Shown one piece after another: positions 62,431-64,000 of a stretch of 64,000 nucleotides of DNA. The notes under the pieces were generated by a model. The model did no database searches and was not told the DNA's origin. It saw nothing but the letters and a program-made list of their open reading frames with translations. The DNA comes from Diaminobutyricibacter sp. McL0608. GTDB taxonomy: Bacteria; Actinomycetota; Actinomycetes; Actinomycetales; Microbacteriaceae. Made by a program: the position numbers and the translations under genes. How positions within the stretch are numbered: position 1 is the first letter of the stretch; each line of letters opens with the position of its first letter. The stretch is taken from NCBI RefSeq assembly GCF_039613825.1, contig NZ_CP154826.1:2604001-2668000 (forward strand), written 5' to 3'.

Positions 62431-64000
62431 GCTGCTTCCTCCGCGGTGAGCTGGGACGAGACGATCTCCGCGTAGGTCTCGGAGGTCTCGAGGAGTTGTT
62501 CGTGGGTACCCTGGCCGACGATCCGGCCGTCTTCGAGCACGAGGATCTGGTCGGCGTCCATGATGGTCGTGACCCGCTGCGCCACGATGATGAACGTCGC
62601 GCCGGTGACATCACGCTTCAGCGCCGTGCGAAGACGGGCGTCGGTGCTCACATCGAGCGCGGAGAACGAGTCGTCGAAGACGTAGATCTCCGGGCGTTTG
62701 ACCAGGGCCCGGGCGATGGCGAGCCTCTGGCGCTGGCCACCCGATACGTTGGTGCCGCCCTGGGAGATCGGGGCGTTCAGGCCCTCAGGCATCGCCTCGA
62801 CGAAGTCGCGTGCCTGGGCGGTCGAAAGCGCCGCCCAGAGCTCGTCCTCCGTCGCGTCGGGCTTGCCGTAGCGGAGGTTGCTCTCCACGGTGCCCGAGAA
62901 GAGATAGGGCTTCTGCGGCACGAGCCCGATGCGCGACCACAGGAGGTCGGGCTCGAGTTCCGCGACGTCGACGCCGTCGACCAGGACGAGCCCGCTGGTC
63001 GCATCGAACAATCGCGGGATCAGGTTGACCAGCGACGTCTTGCCCGCGCCCGTGCTGCCGATGATCGCCGTCGTGCGGCCCGAGCGGGCGAGGAAGCTCA
63101 CGTCGCTGAGGACCGGCTGCTCCGCACCGGGGTACGCGAAGCTCGCATCCACCAGTTCGACGGTTCCATGCGTTTCGAGAACGCTCACCGGGCTCGCGGC
63201 CGACGTGACCGTCGATTCCGTGTTGAGCACTTCCGAGATGCGGTCGGCGCAGACGGCTGCACGCGGAATGAGAACGGCCATGAACGTCGCCATCATCACC
63301 GCCATGAGGATCTGCATGAGGTACTGCAGGAACGCGGTCAGCGTGCCGATCTGAAGCGAGCCGTCCTGGATCTGGAATGCTCCGAACCAGATCACGGCGA
63401 CGCTCGAGACGTTCAGCACGAGCATCACGATCGGGAACATCAGCGCGAACAGGCGGCCGGCGCGCAGTGCAGTGTCGGTGACTTCTTCGTTGGCCTTCTT
63501 GAACCGCCGGACCTCGACGTCTTCGCGTACGAACGCACGCACGACCCGGATACCGGTGAGCTGCTCGCGCAGCACCTTGTTGACCTTGTCGATGCGGGCC
63601 TGCATGAGCCGGAAGAGGGGCACCATGCGCACGATGATGAGGCCGACCGCGATCAGCAGGATCGGCACGCTGACGACGATCAGCCAGGCGAGCTGGATGG
63701 ACTGCTGCAGGGCCAGGATGATGCCGCCGATCGCCAGGATCGGTGCCGAGATCAACAAGGTGCAGGTCATGAGCACGAGCATCTGGACCTGCTGCACGTC
63801 GTTCGTGTTGCGAGTGATCAGCGAAGGCGCCCCGAATGCGGAGACTTCCCGCTCCGAGAACTCGCCCACCCTCACGAAGATCGCGCCGCGCAGGTCACGC
63901 CCGACGCGCATCGCGACCTTCGCACCGAAGTAGACGGCGGTGATCGCGCAGGCGACCTGCAAGACCGTGACGCCGAGCATCCCGGCGCCCACCCAGAGGA
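62427..64000 (-). CDS. ABC exporter partner subunit (N-terminus outside window)
   Basis: About 524 residues visible. Membrane domain then ATPase: GSTGAGKTSLVNL, VSGGQRQRLAIARAL, Walker B YVFDDSFSALD and switch IVAQRVTT. The catalytic Glu is Asp and the switch His is Gln, so this subunit carries the degenerate site of an asymmetric pair, as in TM287/288-type exporters. The first helix lies beyond 64000. Substrate unknown. Confidence 0.92.
   Translation of the reverse strand, partial: LWVGAGMLGVTVLQVACAITAVYFGAKVAMRVGRDLRGAIFVRVGEFSEREVSAFGAPSLITRNTNDVQQVQMLVLMTCTLLISAPILAIGGIILALQQSIQLAWLIVVSVPILLIAVGLIIVRMVPLFRLMQARIDKVNKVLREQLTGIRVVRAFVREDVEVRRFKKANEEVTDTALRAGRLFALMFPIVMLVLNVSSVAVIWFGAFQIQDGSLQIGTLTAFLQYLMQILMAVMMATFMAVLIPRAAVCADRISEVLNTESTVTSAASPVSVLETHGTVELVDASFAYPGAEQPVLSDVSFLARSGRTTAIIGSTGAGKTSLVNLIPRLFDATSGLVLVDGVDVAELEPDLLWSRIGLVPQKPYLFSGTVESNLRYGKPDATEDELWAALSTAQARDFVEAMPEGLNAPISQGGTNVSGGQRQRLAIARALVKRPEIYVFDDSFSALDVSTDARLRTALKRDVTGATFIIVAQRVTTIMDADQILVLEDGRIVGQGTHEQLLETSETYAEIVSSQLTAEEAA

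Overview
The window looks like chromosomal DNA of a high-GC actinobacterium, most likely of the family Microbacteriaceae. The reasons are strong GC bias at third codon positions, many GTG starts, frequent four-base ATGA/GTGA stop-start overlaps, genes whose only upstream signal is a TANNNT box 6 to 8 bases before the start (leaderless style), and actinobacterial housekeeping blocks (dxr-rseP-ispG-proS and nusA-ylxR-infB-rbfA). The genus cannot be fixed from the sequence alone. I see no tRNA, rRNA, CRISPR array, prophage or insertion sequence. No intergenic stretch exceeds about 240 bases, so there is no unexplained gap.

Layout. 0-2.9 kb: a SorC-type regulator coupled to deoC, divergent from a ROK sugar kinase, with clustered GAGCAA/TTGCTC operators between them. 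2.9-7.6 kb: a leftward unit tetR-truB-two membrane proteins-ribF-CynX-type transporter. 7.7-12.2 kb: DHA2 drug exporter, PanE-like reductase, uridine-kinase-like protein, mutY and a YciI protein. 12.2-19.8 kb: the nusA-ylxR-infB-rbfA block, broken between nusA and ylxR by an oppositely oriented gene for a secreted PQQ-repeat/cell-wall-binding protein. The 3' end of nusA is part of a 112-bp tandem duplication. 19.9-28.0 kb: DUF1206 membrane protein, proS, SGNH hydrolase, ispG, rseP, dxr and an FKBP lipoprotein.

28-40.5 kb and 55.5-60.4 kb together form a polyamine/GABA/amino-acid catabolic island. It holds two GABA-type aminotransferases (one frameshifted), a type II asparaginase, a potDABC polyamine importer (potA frameshifted), alanine dehydrogenase, an aminobutyraldehyde-type dehydrogenase, an Lrp regulator, a putrescine-type class III aminotransferase and a DAO-family FAD oxidoreductase. 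The likely flow is import by PotABCD, deamination by the aminotransferase and/or oxidase, aldehyde oxidation to GABA, and transamination by GabT with alanine or glutamate as amino sink.

In the middle of that island, 40.6-55.5 kb, lies a leftward set FHA - PP2C phosphatase - Ser/Thr kinase - giant Ig-like/FN3 surface protein (1974 aa) - MoxR ATPase - DUF58 - transglutaminase-fold membrane protein - zinc-ribbon FHA. Its content and order match the PFNA cluster (pkb2-fn3-aaa-duf58-tgm-prpC-fha) described in bifidobacteria. Here it appears as an envelope-spanning phospho-signalling and surface-protein system whose transglutaminase domain has lost two of its three catalytic residues. This is the best candidate for an under-described system. 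The right edge (60.5-64 kb) encodes a heterodimeric ABC exporter cut by the window end.
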